A DNA stretch of 64,000 bases, from contig NC_079134.1 of the NCBI RefSeq assembly GCF_945859705.1, positions 155,035,718 through 155,099,717 on the forward strand, in the 5' to 3' direction. Both the position numbers and the translations under genes were made by a program. The notes under the pieces were generated by a model that did no database searches, was not told the DNA's origin, and saw only the letters and a program-made list of their open reading frames with translations. Source of the DNA: Episyrphus balteatus (Eukaryota; Arthropoda; Insecta; Diptera; Syrphidae). Below are positions 1-11,754 of the stretch, in pieces (within the stretch, counting starts at the first letter, position 1; every line of letters starts with the position of its first letter).

Positions 1-363
1 GTTGTTTTCATTTTTTTTTTACATTTTTCTACAACTTTTGCCAGTGATTACTAACTTTTGGCAAAATAATATTCAACTGGGATAGGAGTGACTTTCCCAT
101 GTACAAGTTTACACATACATTACTTGTTGTATTGACTTTTCAAATGTACGGAGGACAATAAAGTTCTCAGAATTAAAAACAAAAAACTTGATTTTTTTTT
201 AAACACCAACTGCACCAAAACATAAATTGAACTTTTTCGAAAAAAAAAACAAGACTAAAAAAGTTTGAAAACGCTTGAAAATTTGCCAAATAGAAAAAAT
301 TCACACTGATAACTCTAGGATGATAAATGAGTTTGTATGTTTGAACATGTGCACAACATGTCC
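1..363. other. 3' flank of the minus-strand gene
   Basis: This stretch lies downstream of the minus-strand stop codon and should hold the 3'UTR. I found no AATAAA or ATTAAA on the minus strand here, so the polyadenylation site may lie outside the window. Nothing else is recognisable. Confidence 0.4.
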
Positions 364-3300
364 TTAGTAAACAATGAGTAAATTTTCTTCATTGAATCCT
401 GCCGAATGGCCAGCATTGCGAACAATAAAACAAGAACCATCAAAGTGCATTCGTTTTTCGCCACGTCTAAGAAAAAAAAAATTTTCAGTTTGCATGAAAT
501 AAATTTCAAAAGAATCTTACCTCACAAAAAGATGTGAAGTCTTTCCCAACGATGCCGTACAATGAATGGCTGGAGTAGTCAAAGTTGCTGATCCATTAGT
601 GGGACTTGTACGAATAAGGCACTTGTTATGGGTTCGGGTCAATCTGTTAAAAAATGGTGGAATGTGTAAAAAGCAAGTGAGTGAGTGAAAGATGAATGAA
701 TAATGAAATGAATTGGCTGTGAAAAATATGCCAGTAACATACTTTACTAAGCCATCAGCGGCTTGTGATATGCGAAATCCATTAATTTCGTACGTCTCAG
801 TACCGTCCTCCGAACAGGATATAATTGAATTTTGGACGACAGCAGCAGCCTCTTGCACACAAGCTGGACCATGACGGGAGTCACTGTTTGGTTAAAATGG
901 GAAAAATCAAAATGTTAATTTCCTTTTCATTTAAAAATCTTTTTATGTACTGACACATTTATGTAAACATAAAAAAAGCTAAATTTAATAAAGTCGTTCT
1001 GGTAGTTAAGATTATCATCAAATTAAAAAAAAAATCTTTATTTTTATTCGAAAACCAATACATAAAATACAAACATTTTATACTTCTCTCCCAGAACTGG
1101 GGGAGCGATGAAAATTTAGCTAAATTAATGTAAGTAATCTGACAGGTAGTGAACACTTTCACAAAAAATTAAAAAAAAATTAAAAAAAAATCATTTTTGT
1201 ATCAATCGATTTTTCGCAAATTTCCTTATACACTTTTTTCGTTTATCTAACCGTTAAGTCCAAAGTTTGGGAAAATTATTAAAAATTAAATTATATTATT
1301 ATTAAATTAAAAATTCGTTTTTTTCCTTAATTTTGTAACAAATTAAAAAATTATAATAATCAAAAAGATCTTTTATACTTTTTTTCATTGGAAAGATATA
1401 TTCGAAGTCAAAGTTAAAAAAATTTATAAAAGCATTTTTTACTTTTTCAAATTTTTTTAATGCACTGAAAAGTCATTATTATCAAATTAGTAACGGCTTA
1501 AACGTTCAACAAAAAAATTTGCTAAAATGTCTGCAATGGGTGTTTTTTTATCTGGGAGTCCAGTGCTACAGAAAGACAGGATGCGTTTAATTAAGTGGTT
1601 ACTCCAAAGTCTAAAAACGACTAAAAAACGCATTTCCGAACCCTCTGCCGGGGGTTTGGCCCCACTTAAAATGTCTGCCGTTGGTATATTCGTTATCAGT
1701 GAGTTTGTGGCGTTGGTTATCTATACATTTTAAGCGGTTACCCCACTAAATCGATTTTCAGAAAAATTATAGTTTTGATGCGCTTTTTATCGACAACAAA
1801 GTCGAAAATTTTGTAGAAGTTCTTGAAACTTAAAAAACAAGTCAGAAAAATTTTCTAATCGATAACACTGAATAAAAATAAAATGCACGACTGCGTCGCA
1901 CGTCCTTGCTCTTAGAATTCAAATTAGTAAAATTTTTAAGACTTTGGGCGAGTTCATAAATGCAGGACTGCAGCAGTTTTGCAAAATAGAACTTGCATTT
2001 ATTCAGCCAAGGACTGTCTATTGAAAAATGTATCGAACCTATTAGAACTATTTGTCTTTGTTTCTAAGAACGAGTCAAAATTCACTCGTTCAATTATAAT
2101 TATCAATTTTTTTTTTGCAGCACTGCTCTGCAGTCCTTCATTTATGAACTCGCCCTTTTTAATACAAAATTTAAAAAAAATACATAAAATTCGTTCTTCA
2201 GATGAAAAAAACAACATAATAAATCAAATTGAGCTCCAAAACAAGTATGCAGTTTTACTTCTTTTATATCTAAAGATGCATTTTTACAAAAAAAAATTTC
2301 AAAATCGTTTTTTAAAAAACTAATTTCTTATAAATACACAATTTAAAAAAAAAATTATAATAAAAATGAAATGTTATTTTTTAGAAATTATTTAGAACGT
2401 TTGGGAGAAAAATCAGATTAAAAAAAAAAACGGTTCTATGGGAGGTGCCATTAATAATGATTTCTAAAAAAAATGTTCATTTGAAGATAGATCTTTTCTA
2501 AAAAAAAATACTTGAACTTTTCGACCCAAATCGTAGGAGCCGTTTTTGTGAAAATTAAAGTTTTCAAAAATTTGTATAAGACAGGTGTATACCATTGTTT
2601 TTGATTTAAACAAAATTAATTCCAAAAACCCCTCTGTACAAGATCTGAAAACTGCTGCATACCATGTATGAAGCAGATGGGCCCATCCGTTGAGGTTGTA
2701 GCTTCTTATACAGACTGACAGACAACTGGTAGAATGACACACAGACAAACGGACTTTCGAGACCAACTTTTTTTTAGCATTCCCTATCATCTTTTTAATT
2801 GAACTATCATCGTAATGCCATGTTTGATTGACATCTCAACTTTTTTTTGCGAATGCATAACATGATATAATAGTACCTAAATATATCCAAAGTAAAAAGG
2901 TAAACTTTCTAATGTTACTACATTTATGAACTCGGGGAAACACATTTCATTCGATAATTTAAATAACATAATTCAATAACATTTAATCAACAATAAAGAT
3001 TTCTATTCCACAATCTGCCTAATTTATGAATTGGTTATTAACTGGTATTTTACGAAATTTGTAAAGGCTGAAATACCTAAGTTTGTTTGTAAGAGATAAC
3101 TTATAATTCCTATAAATCCCTTATAATATTGAATTTCCAATAAAAGCTTTAGCCAACCTTTATAATAAAAATATATTGTCTATATAACCTTTAAGGTAAA
3201 TCCAATAATGCTACAAGTTATTATCGATAATTCCATCATCATCGATTGCTAAATATATAAAAAAAAAAAATAATAATAATATAGAAGAAGAAATAAGAAA

Positions 3301-4826
3301 CATAATGCGTTTGAGCACTATTAGGGCTTCCCATAACTAAAAGTAGCTATTCAATCCAATAATACCATCTAACATTCCAATCAGTTTTATTTTATAATTG
3401 GAAAAATATATATAATAATAATTCTCTTCCATTTCATTCGCCCGAAGAGTATCTATGGTATTAAGGTCATTGCATTTAATCGATAGTTCAACTTTTGAAT
3501 GAAACTTTTACTTAATCCAAAATATAAAAAAAAATTGTAAAGGATACAAAAAGAGGAAAGGCAGAAAAAAAAACTTACTTGTAAAACACGAAAATCGTAT
3601 AATCCTTGGACATATCGATAAAGCTGTCCGTAGTCGTCCTTGTGCCAGCAGTATCAACTAAGTAAGTCAGAGCGCAGTTTTCACTTGTAAAACTAACTCC
3701 TTTGTACCACATTTTTGCATAACGCCTGCAAAATGGATACAAAATGCAATGTTACATCGTTAAACCAAAAAACCCTTTCACTCTGATTGTACTCTATGAA
3801 AAAGCTAAAAACAAGTTATCTAAAAAACTAACTACTCACACATAATTGTTGCTTTTCATGCCATCGTAGGTAACTATCTCAACTCGAGATCCATTCTGGT
3901 GGACTCTGCCATTCGGATGGACCATTGCCGAGACGCTTCCATTGCTTGAAAGTGCCAAAGCAACCATGCTACGGGTATTGAAAACACGAACAGCCTTGTC
4001 AAGTGTCATATCGATGCTGTTATAAGAAAAAGAGAGAGGATATATAACATTCAATGGGATAATTTGTGTCTCATAACCTACCACACTCCGTCCCTCAAAC
4101 GAATTTGAATGGTTCCATTTGGTAATGCTATCGGTCCGGTAGCATATGAGTTCTCATAATCTCGATTGCTGATGCGGCCAGAGAATGTCGGCATGGATGG
4201 GGACAAACTGCCAGCTTGCTAAACGATACGAATGTATTTGGCAAAAGATTCAACACAACACAAACTAGTTAAATGGCACAAACCATTATGACAATGGGAC
4301 GCATATCGTTGGAAGCGGTGGTGGCACTCTTTATGCCAGCCGAAGAGCCATACACTGCTGAAGGGCTGTAGCGAGCTGATAAGCTTCGCATCATTCTAGC
4401 TGCCGGGCTATCATTGTAGGTTGTCGCCGATTGACGATGATGATAAAACTGCCCGCTATTAAAGTGTTCCTTTGGGGCATTTTGTGTTCTGTGTTGTGTC
4501 GAAGTTGCCGCCGCCGCCGACACAAAAGGAGGAGCACTAACATTAAATTTTGTCTAAAAAAATTAAAAAAAAAGTTTTTCAAATTTAAACTTTTGAATTT
4601 TATCTCTTCTACTCACCACGGGAGGATTTGCTGTAAAAACCGACCTCTGTCGAACACCAGGTGGAGATCTCAGAATATTGTTGATTTTCTCATTGTTCCA
4701 ATTGCAACGACTGAGAAAATTATCGGCATCGTGGACGACACTATTCGAAACAGAAGGAAGATGATCATATTTTTCTGCATTCGAGTTGATGACGACGTTG
4801 GAGGATTCGGGTTCGGTTGATTGCAT
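364..4826 (-). CDS. Uncharacterised 435-aa protein, eight coding exons
   Basis: I reconstructed this gene by reading splice sites on the minus strand. Coding exons in transcript order are 4826-4617, 4553-4284, 4218-4082, 4016-3840, 3725-3579, 883-743, 643-521 and 466-364. All donors are GT (gtgagt, gtttgt, gtaggt, gtgagt, gtaagt, gtatgt, gtaaga), all acceptors are AG, and phases agree throughout, giving 1308 nt including a TAA stop at 366-364. The start is the first ATG of the open exon (MQSTEPESS...). Residues 1-160 are Ser/Asn/Ala-rich and look disordered. Residues 161-435 look like a compact beta-rich fold with several Gly-turn stretches such as LPNGTIQIRLRDGVC and MVHPNGRVHQNG. I see no signal peptide or membrane segment, so it is probably intracellular. 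Six introns are 54-114 bp. The fifth is 2695 bp and carries a dispersed repeat. I do not recognise the family. The exon structure is secure; the function is unknown. Confidence 0.88.
1876..2880. repeat. Dispersed repeat inside the long intron, copy 1
   Basis: It begins with a GCACGACTGCGTCGCACG motif followed by CTTGCTC, contains the string CTCCAAAACAAGTATGCAG, and later CGGTTCTATGGGAGGT. Matching segments occur at 32936-33480 (first motif and 3' part) and 63010-63560 (middle part). It sits in the 2695-bp intron of the minus-strand gene. I see no coding capacity and cannot assign it to a class. It could be a Helitron-like or SINE-like family. Confidence 0.55.
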
Positions 4827-5457
4827 GGTTTGGGAATTTATTGTGGATGGAATACGGGGACTTGGATATGATTTTTTTTTTTAATTTCGGCTGAAAACTA
4901 TTGAAGAGGTTGGTTGGAGTGTAGGGCAGCTGATTTAATTTTCAAGTGAGAGAAAATTTTCTTTGTTCAAAAAATATATTTTAATTCTGTAAGCAAGGGT
5001 GACTTGATTTTTTTTTTTTTTGATTATTTTTTTTTCGGTAAGAGTGTAAAGTGGATTCTTATTTTAAGTGGAAAGGGATAAAATAGAGAAGTTTTCAATC
5101 ATATTGATATAAAAATATTATAAAAAATATATGAATGGGCTCGATAGGAGGCAAAAAAAGAAAATTTGTTTTTCTGTCGTGAAGATAATCTTATACACAG
5201 CTAAAGGTCGTTTTTTGTGAAATAAGGGATTTTATCTCGAGTCGATATTAGCTGTGTTCCTTTGGAGACATTTATATTCTGCTCAGTAATTAAAGTTGCT
5301 TTCAACTACTATTTCTCTTTTTAAAACGCAGTTTAAAACAGCTGTAAAAACTAAGCAGCAGATAAATGTTCCCAAAGGAACGCAGATATTATGAATCAAT
5401 TTCAACTTGATATCTGATGTACATAATGTATCTTATGTATTAGTTTTTTAAATGATA
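4827..5457. other. 5' flank of the minus-strand gene
   Basis: This AT-rich segment should contain the 5'UTR and promoter of the minus-strand gene. I see no TATA box or convincing initiator, so the start site cannot be placed. Confidence 0.35.
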
Positions 5458-5545
5458 AAATTAATACTATTTTTCCTTTTTTTTCTTTTCAGGTAAGTTA
5501 TCATAATTAAGAAAAACTCCTTTGGAATTTTAAAAGTAGTAAGTC
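5458..5545 (+). promoter_or_regulatory. Candidate recursive-splicing ratchet point 1
   Basis: A long pyrimidine tract (ttttccttttttttctttt) runs into CAG at 5490-5492, followed immediately by GTAAGT at 5493-5498. This acceptor joined directly to a donor is the ratchet-point form used to remove very long fly introns in steps. A branch-like ATTAATACT lies upstream. A second donor, GTAAGT at 5539, is 46 nt downstream and would bound a recursive-splicing exon. The site faces the plus strand, opposite to the nearby gene. Confidence 0.6.
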
Positions 5546-5559
5546 ATTTTTCAAACATT

Positions 5560-6740
5560 TATAGTACTAAAATAGTACATAAAAAATAAAAAAAAAATTG
5601 TTACACTTAATGAAACTTGGCAAAAAGTTTGCTTTTGGGATAAGAACCAAGTACAAAAAAAAGTCTATAAAAAAAAGTTGGGTGGAAGGGTGTTTTTTCG
5701 TGGACAAGAGGGAGGGGTGAAGGTCAAAAATATACTGAAAAAAATTGTTAGTCGAATATTATCACATGACACATGTTTTCAAGGTATTTTTTGATGCTGA
5801 TTCGAATGACATAAAAATAAAGTCAATACGATTGCTCTAAGAAAAGTTATTGCCGATTAAAAACAAGGTTGCTTGTTTTTTGACTTCAACAAGTAAAATA
5901 TAACCAAAAGGTTTTAGATAAAGCATCGACAAAGGATTCATAAATTTCTTAAAATTATTTTTCGTTGAAGTATGTTTTTTTTTATGGGTTAAGTTGTGTG
6001 TGAGGAAGGTATCATAACAGCTGACTTAAATTTTATTAATTTTTAAAACTTTGTGTAAATGTTTTGGTTGGTATAAGAATTAAGAATCTATAAAGTGTAC
6101 AAAATTATCTTGAGTGTTTTTTTTTTTTAGAAATGATGAAATTCGGAATTAGTACCACAAAAACTAGGAAAAAATTGTTACACCAATGAAATTTGGTAAT
6201 AATGTTTCATATATAACGGAAACCAAGAACCCAAACAGTCTATACAAAAATTTTAGGTTAAAGGGTGTTTTTTTTTTTGGAAATAGGGAAAAATCCGTGA
6301 TAAGTCCGATAAAATCAGTGGTATAAATGGTACCCTTACGAAATTCATTAAATATGTTCTCTTTCAAATGGGAATTACGAATAATGTAAGCCTATAAATT
6401 TTTTTTTATGTGAAAGGGTGTTTTTTTTTAGAAGTAAAGAAAATATGTGTATATTTGAAAAAGTGTGTAATATTAGAGTAATATTAGTGGTACCCTATTG
6501 AAATTTAGCAATTATGTTACTTTTAAGATAAGAAACAAGAATCTAAAGTGCCTATAAAAATATAATGGTTAAAAGGGTCTATTTTTGAGTGAAAACAAAA
6601 AAGATGGGTCACCATAATGAAATTTGGTAAAAACATTGATTTTGGGATAGAAAGCAAGAATAAAGAGTTTTCATAAAAAAAATTTTGGTGAAAGGGTGTT
6701 TTTTTCGAAGAGACAGTAAAATCTGCAATTGGTCCCAAAA
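5560..6740. repeat. Degenerate tandem repeat, units about 120-180 bp and irregularly spaced
   Basis: At least four diverged units share the order TGAAATTTGG, a GGGATAAGAACCAAG-like segment, TCTATAAAAA and AAAGGGTGTTTTTT. They begin near 5600, 6180, 6490 and 6610. Single related pieces occur near 31870 and 39325, and in reverse orientation near 58430. All frames are broken, so this is not coding. Confidence 0.55.
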
Positions 6741-6928
6741 AGCCAATGATTCGCGTAAAACGTGTAAGAACTTATCTTTAAATGTTTAATTTATCATCAT
6801 AACCATAAATAAAATGAATCGGAAGGATTAGTCCTTCGCAATCGTCGTCGTACGAAGTTTGTTTCATCGAGAATTTGTAGTATTGTTAACCGTTTTCTAT
6901 GCTTTTGGGTATTTCTTTTTAGCGTAAG

Positions 6929-7076
6929 GCCTGGTACGCTGCTCGCGCTAAATTTTAACCGAGATAAAATTCAAATACAAGTTATCGATAATTTGTATGG
7001 GATCCATTTTAGCTGAGATAAAATTTTTCGATAATTTGTATGGGAGCTAAAATTTAGCGCGAGCAGCGTACCAGGC
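6929..7076. mobile_element. 148-bp MITE with long terminal inverted repeats
   Basis: The ends are GCCTGGTACGCTGCTCGCGC and its exact reverse complement, and the inverted identity extends about 29 bp to TAAATTTTA. The centre holds two copies of an ATCGATAATTTGTATGGG-like segment. A TAAG occurs on both flanks, but its offset differs by one base, so the target duplication is uncertain. Confidence 0.7.
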
Positions 7077-7601
7077 TTAAGTCAGAAAATTGCAAAGATT
7101 TTTGAAATTTTTTTCATTTTTATATGCAAATTGCGCTATTGGATTTAGTGTTTCTCTCTATAAATCAGAAATATCTATGAAAAATTAATGTAGTTAAGGC
7201 TTTTCCGAGATTTAGAATGAATATGGCTTATTCGTTACGGGTCTATTTAATAATTGTAAAAGGGCATACAAGCTGCGTATTGACGAGTAGACTCTGAGGA
7301 ATTATGTAAGTACTTACTTTTTAATTTCAAAATAATTTTTGGGCTTCAACCAGAATTTATATAGACTAACTGTCATTGTCCTTTTAGGATTACAATTCGA
7401 AAAGTTATATTCAAGTTTTCAAGTTAAAAAGTAAGATCATGCCTTTTTAGATTAATAAAGGAACAAAATACAAATTATCAAAGAGTGTACAAAATGACGG
7501 GACACTCTAGTGTGCAGGCCCCCAATACTTATTAAACACACTGGACAGTGCAATTGCTTTTAACAAAATACATCAGTGCAGTGCAAGTTCTCCTCAGTGT
7601 A

Positions 7602-8454
7602 GGGTAGAGTTGCCTAATTCCGGCCCTCTCCAGTACCCGGCCACCTTTCAGAAAAATTCTTATAACTAGTGATTTCGTAGGATTTATTCCAAATTTTTGC
7701 TCTTATTCTGTTCTTTTAAATGTCTCTAATAAAATTACAATAATTCTTATTATTCTTGTTATTCAGTATTCTTAGAAAAAATAAGTTTTTGTGAAGTGAT
7801 CCAATCGGCTATGATTTTGTTTTAATTTAACTGCCGAAACCTCCTATCGTAATAAGTGTTTTGTGGAAACAATTTCAGAGCTAATGCTTTGAAATGTTGT
7901 TTTTCTCATTAAATATATATTATTCTTCAAATAAAATAGGTTTTAAATAGGAAAAAGATGTGAATTTTGGTAATTTTAAGGGGGGCCGGAGATAGAACAC
8001 ACAAAAAAGCTTTGAAATTCAAGAGTTTCCTGTATTCGGCCCCCTTTTATTGATAAAAGTTTTAAAAAAATGGGGAAAAATAAATACATTTTTAAATCAT
8101 TTGATGTTATAACTTATTAACAATCAAAATTGTTTCGAAGTTCTTAAAACACAAAAATTTAAATAAAAAACATTCAATTTATTTAAGCATGACCTTATAA
8201 AGTCAGTGGCCGGAAATGGGACACTTGATGGCTGAATATAGGAAACAAAGGCCGGATTTAGGAGAATCGGACTTTTTTATACAAAAACTATAATATTTTT
8301 GGGAACTACCTATTATTAACTATTTTTTTAGCCATACCGAAAAATTATTAAATAAAGTACATTTTATTTCAAGAATTATTCGAAAATGTTGATATTTGCC
8401 GTTCCTGTGCTATATTTTATGAGACAGAATCCTTAAGGGGGCGCAACTCTACCC
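7602..8454. mobile_element. 853-bp TA-flanked MITE (GGGTAGAGTTGC ends)
   Basis: The left end GGGTAGAGTTGCC and the right end (reverse complement GGGTAGAGTTGCG) form inverted termini flanked by TA at 7600-7601 and 8455-8456. The interior has iterated GGCCGG/CGGCCCC segments near 7622, 7985, 8037, 8210 and 8252. There is no transposase frame. The TA duplication suggests mobilisation by a Tc1/mariner-like transposase; this is inference. Confidence 0.7.
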
Positions 8455-8685
8455 TATTAGACCGAGAGCTAATAGGGTTTTCGGATTTTTTCCCAGACCC
8501 CACCTTTAAGGGCGTCTGGCAGAGGGAAGGCTGAAAAATATTTGGCTTAAACTTATATTTTCTAAACCAGGAATAGACATAGAATTTTAATTTGTTACCA
8601 TCATACGGTTATACCCAACAGAAAATAAGCTATTATGTTTTTTATTAGAAAAATGCATTTCAAAATGCTTCAAAGCGGTCTGGCG

Positions 8686-10420
8686 CACAATGGGCCCAAA
8701 GGACCATTTGCGTCTCAAAAATGGTTTTTATGAAATTTTAATTTTTGGTAATTTCTTTACGGAAATGAATCAAGGGAAAGTCAATCTATATGTTTTCATT
8801 GAAAATTGATTTTTAAAATGAGTTCCTCTATTACAAAATTGTATCTGAAGTCTCCACTTGAAAATACTTTGTTTGCAAATTCAATCTTTGTTTGAGTAAC
8901 AAAATAAAGCAAATCTTCACGATACGTTTTCAAAACTATATTTGAATAAATTATATAAGTGTTGTATATGTCTGCTATTTATATTGCTGAAAATACAAAT
9001 TTTTTAAAATATATTTTTAATTAATATTATTTTTTTCAGACAATAAGCTTTTATATGCAGTTTTTTAATTTCGAATTGAGTTTTAAATGTTTCCGCTGTC
9101 TTCCGCTGTCTACTTTTTTTCACAATTTTGTTCTTTGGTTTATGTACTAAAAGATACAAAAAGAATTGGCTGCTTTTATCTGCGATTTAAAGCTGCCAGA
9201 CTTTTGAATTCGTTATTAAAACGCATAAGGCTATAAAACTGCATACTCACATTTTGGTTATACCTCCACTCCCAAAATTTGCTGTGGGCTCTTAGACTTA
9301 GTATATGCACCCGAAATTGAAGATATTTGTATTTTGAACAATGCTGTCATTGTACTATTAGAAAAAGTCTAAGGTAGCAGAAAAATGTTAGAATTTAATA
9401 TTGTAATTGTTGAAAAAAATTTCATCTATGGAAAAAGTTACATAGAGATTTTATTTCCTGATTTTAATTTTACTCGAAGATTTTCAAAAGAGCCGTTTAA
9501 AGTATTTCATTAAGAAGGATTTTCGTGAAAATTGACAACCAGTTTTTTTTTGTGATTTCTTTTTTTGCACTTTTCTTAAAAGCGTAGTTTTTCGACTATT
9601 TCACTTTGCCTTACAAACGACTTTATTTAAAATGAGTATAATCAATATTTTTTTTATAATTTTTCAATAAAACATCTTTAATTTCAAAAATAACGTAACA
9701 CAAACAAACTACATTGAAATGTATTTTTTCTTTATTTTATACTCATAAAAATAATTAAGTAATTTTAAGACACGAAAAGAAGGCCTTTATAAAATTAAGA
9801 AAACAGTTTTAACTTATTTTGCAAAATTTGAGAAAATAATCTTTTAAGATACAAAAGTTACAGATTTTTGAGACGTTCCAGCCTAGTCAAAATCGTATTT
9901 TTTAGCTTTGGATAAACGTTTAATACTTAAATAAAAATATTAGCTAAAAAAACAGTGTGTCAAATAATTTATTAAACATTTTAGGTAATATATTCCTAAT
10001 TTGAGTTAATTATTTTCAGACTCGAAGAAATGACAGATTTTTGGAACGCCATAGTCGAGCCAAAATTGAACTTTTTGAACTTTGCCTAGCTTTTCAAAGC
10101 TCAAAAATAATTTGCATTAAAAAAAAACTACGCTCAATGATTTCTGATACTTAAAGATTATATGTTCGAAATTTGGTTTAATTATTTTAGGAGACAAAAA
10201 AGTTACAGATATTTTTAAATACCCAAATCAAGCGAAAATCGTACTTTTTGAACTTTGACTAATTTTTAAAAGCTTAAAAACAATTTTAATTTCAAGAAAA
10301 AGTAAGTTGAATGATTCGTTATATATCAAAGGCATTATATTCCAAATTTGAAGCAATTATCACAAAAGACAACAAAGTTACAGATTTTTGAGACGCCTAA
10401 GGCCATATGGGCCCACTGTG
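8686..10420. mobile_element. Transib-like non-autonomous DNA transposon, 1735 bp
   Basis: The left terminus CACAATGGGCCCA and the right terminus TGGGCCCACTGTG are inverted repeats that extend imperfectly for about 35 bp to GCGTCTCAAAAAT. The 5-bp GC-rich sequence TGGCG is duplicated at 8681-8685 and 10421-10425. A CACWRTG heptamer with a 5-bp GC-rich target duplication is diagnostic of the Transib superfamily, relatives of RAG1. No transposase frame is present. The interior holds a 175-bp degenerate tandem repeat. The precise empty site is visible in the neighbouring repeat copy. Confidence 0.75.
9855..10400. repeat. 175-bp degenerate tandem repeat within the Transib-like element
   Basis: ACAGATTTTTGAGACG-like anchors occur at about 9858, 10033, 10205 and 10381, giving a period of 172-176 bp. 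Each unit continues with CAAAATCG-like and CTTTGACTA-like segments. Confidence 0.6.
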
Positions 10421-10880
10421 TGGCGGGGCGAAAGCTAAAAAAAACTTCTGGTACCCACATTTTTTAAATCAGGGGATTTTTTATGATTTTTTGGTGTAGG
10501 TATCATTTATTGGGGTAATACCTAGAAAAACGCCAAAAGTTGATTTTTGACTGCACTTTGGATGCGTCTGGCAGAGGGAAGGCTGAAAAATAGCTGGCTA
10601 AAAATTATATTTTCTAGACCTGGAATAGACATAGAATATTAATTTGTTACCATCATACGGTTATGCCTAACAGAAAATAAGTAATTAGGTTTTTTATTAG
10701 AAAAATGCACTTAAAAATGCTTTAAAGCGGTCTGGCAAGGGAAAGCTGAAAAAGATCACTGCCAGACTTGTTCCGTTGACATACTGTGGTGCATATCTAG
10801 ATAAGTGCACACTCGAATTTCGGTTATATCAAAACTGCCAAAATATGCTGCCGGCTCTTAGACTATATCTATTGAACAAA

Positions 10881-11754
10881 TTGATTTAAATCTTATTTGA
10901 TATTTTAATAGAAAGCGATAACATGAGTTTTTTTTTATAAAATTATGGAAAGCTTGAACAAAATCACTACGTTTTATAATTTGTATTAATTAAACAAGGT
11001 AACTACTTACCTAATATTTATGATCGTATCGTATTTAGGCATTCAATACATTTTTAAAATAGTATTCGTCATTGAAGTTGTTGAGAGCCAACAAGGTATA
11101 CTTTTTTAACCATTTTCATTGTTTGTTTTGTTGTTGACATTTTTGTTTACAGTTGATAAGTTATAGTTCTATGGGAAAAAGGGTATTTTATTATTTTTTT
11201 AATAAATTGTTGAAACTATTTACCTTTTGAGATTTTGCTATAGAATTTAAAACAAAGCTTGAACTATTCAGAAAGAATTATTCAACACAGTAGAAAAAGT
11301 ACATAACAGAAACTAAAATCAAGTCAGTAATTAATGCATTACTTAAAAGATTTATTATGCAAGTTTATTTATTTAATTTTAATTTATAAAAAATAATTCT
11401 GCCAAAATCAAACTATACTTTGTTTTGTGTACTTGTTTACAAATTGAAAAATAACTGTATATTTTTTTGCCAGAATGTTGGCAACAATTTTAAGAAAAAA
11501 ATAAGAATAAAAATGTGTTTAGAAAATGTTGCGAATACTATTAAGGTGAAAACACAATTATATTTTAAGGCAGTAAGCACATTAGGCGCGTCTCAATTCA
11601 ATGCTATTTCCTTTCAAGCAAACGAGTCCGACCACGGTCCGAATCGGCTCCGACGTGAGTCCGACCTCGACTACGAAACGGGTCCCACAGCGGCTTAAAT
11701 TAGTATGGAAATTATAATTACCGCGTTTTGTCTTTCTATGCTGTTTTGGGAACT
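10881..11754. other. AT-rich spacer left of the satellite array
   Basis: No gene is evident. The last 170 bases (about 11585-11700) are unusually GC-rich, with several CGACCTC/CGACCAC-like pieces. They may be a decayed edge of the array or of another element. If the minus-strand satellite transcript exists, its 3' end could fall here. Confidence 0.4.

Larger units (their letters stand above)
8457..10875. repeat. Duplicated repeat unit split by an insertion
   Basis: Segment 8510-8680 recurs at 10562-10735 with few changes, sharing GTCTGGCAGAGGGAAGGCTG, ACCATCATACGGTTAT and AAAGCGGTCTGGC. The block appears to be a tandem duplication of a roughly 300-bp unit, with the first copy opened by the element at 8686-10420. 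The joined flanks (GTCTGGCG, then GGGCGAAAGCT) match the uninterrupted second copy (GTCTGGCAAGGGAAAGCT). Confidence 0.6.

Noticed and set aside
10995..11015. TAG|GTAAGT on the minus strand as a third ratchet point
   Set aside because: No pyrimidine tract precedes it on that strand.
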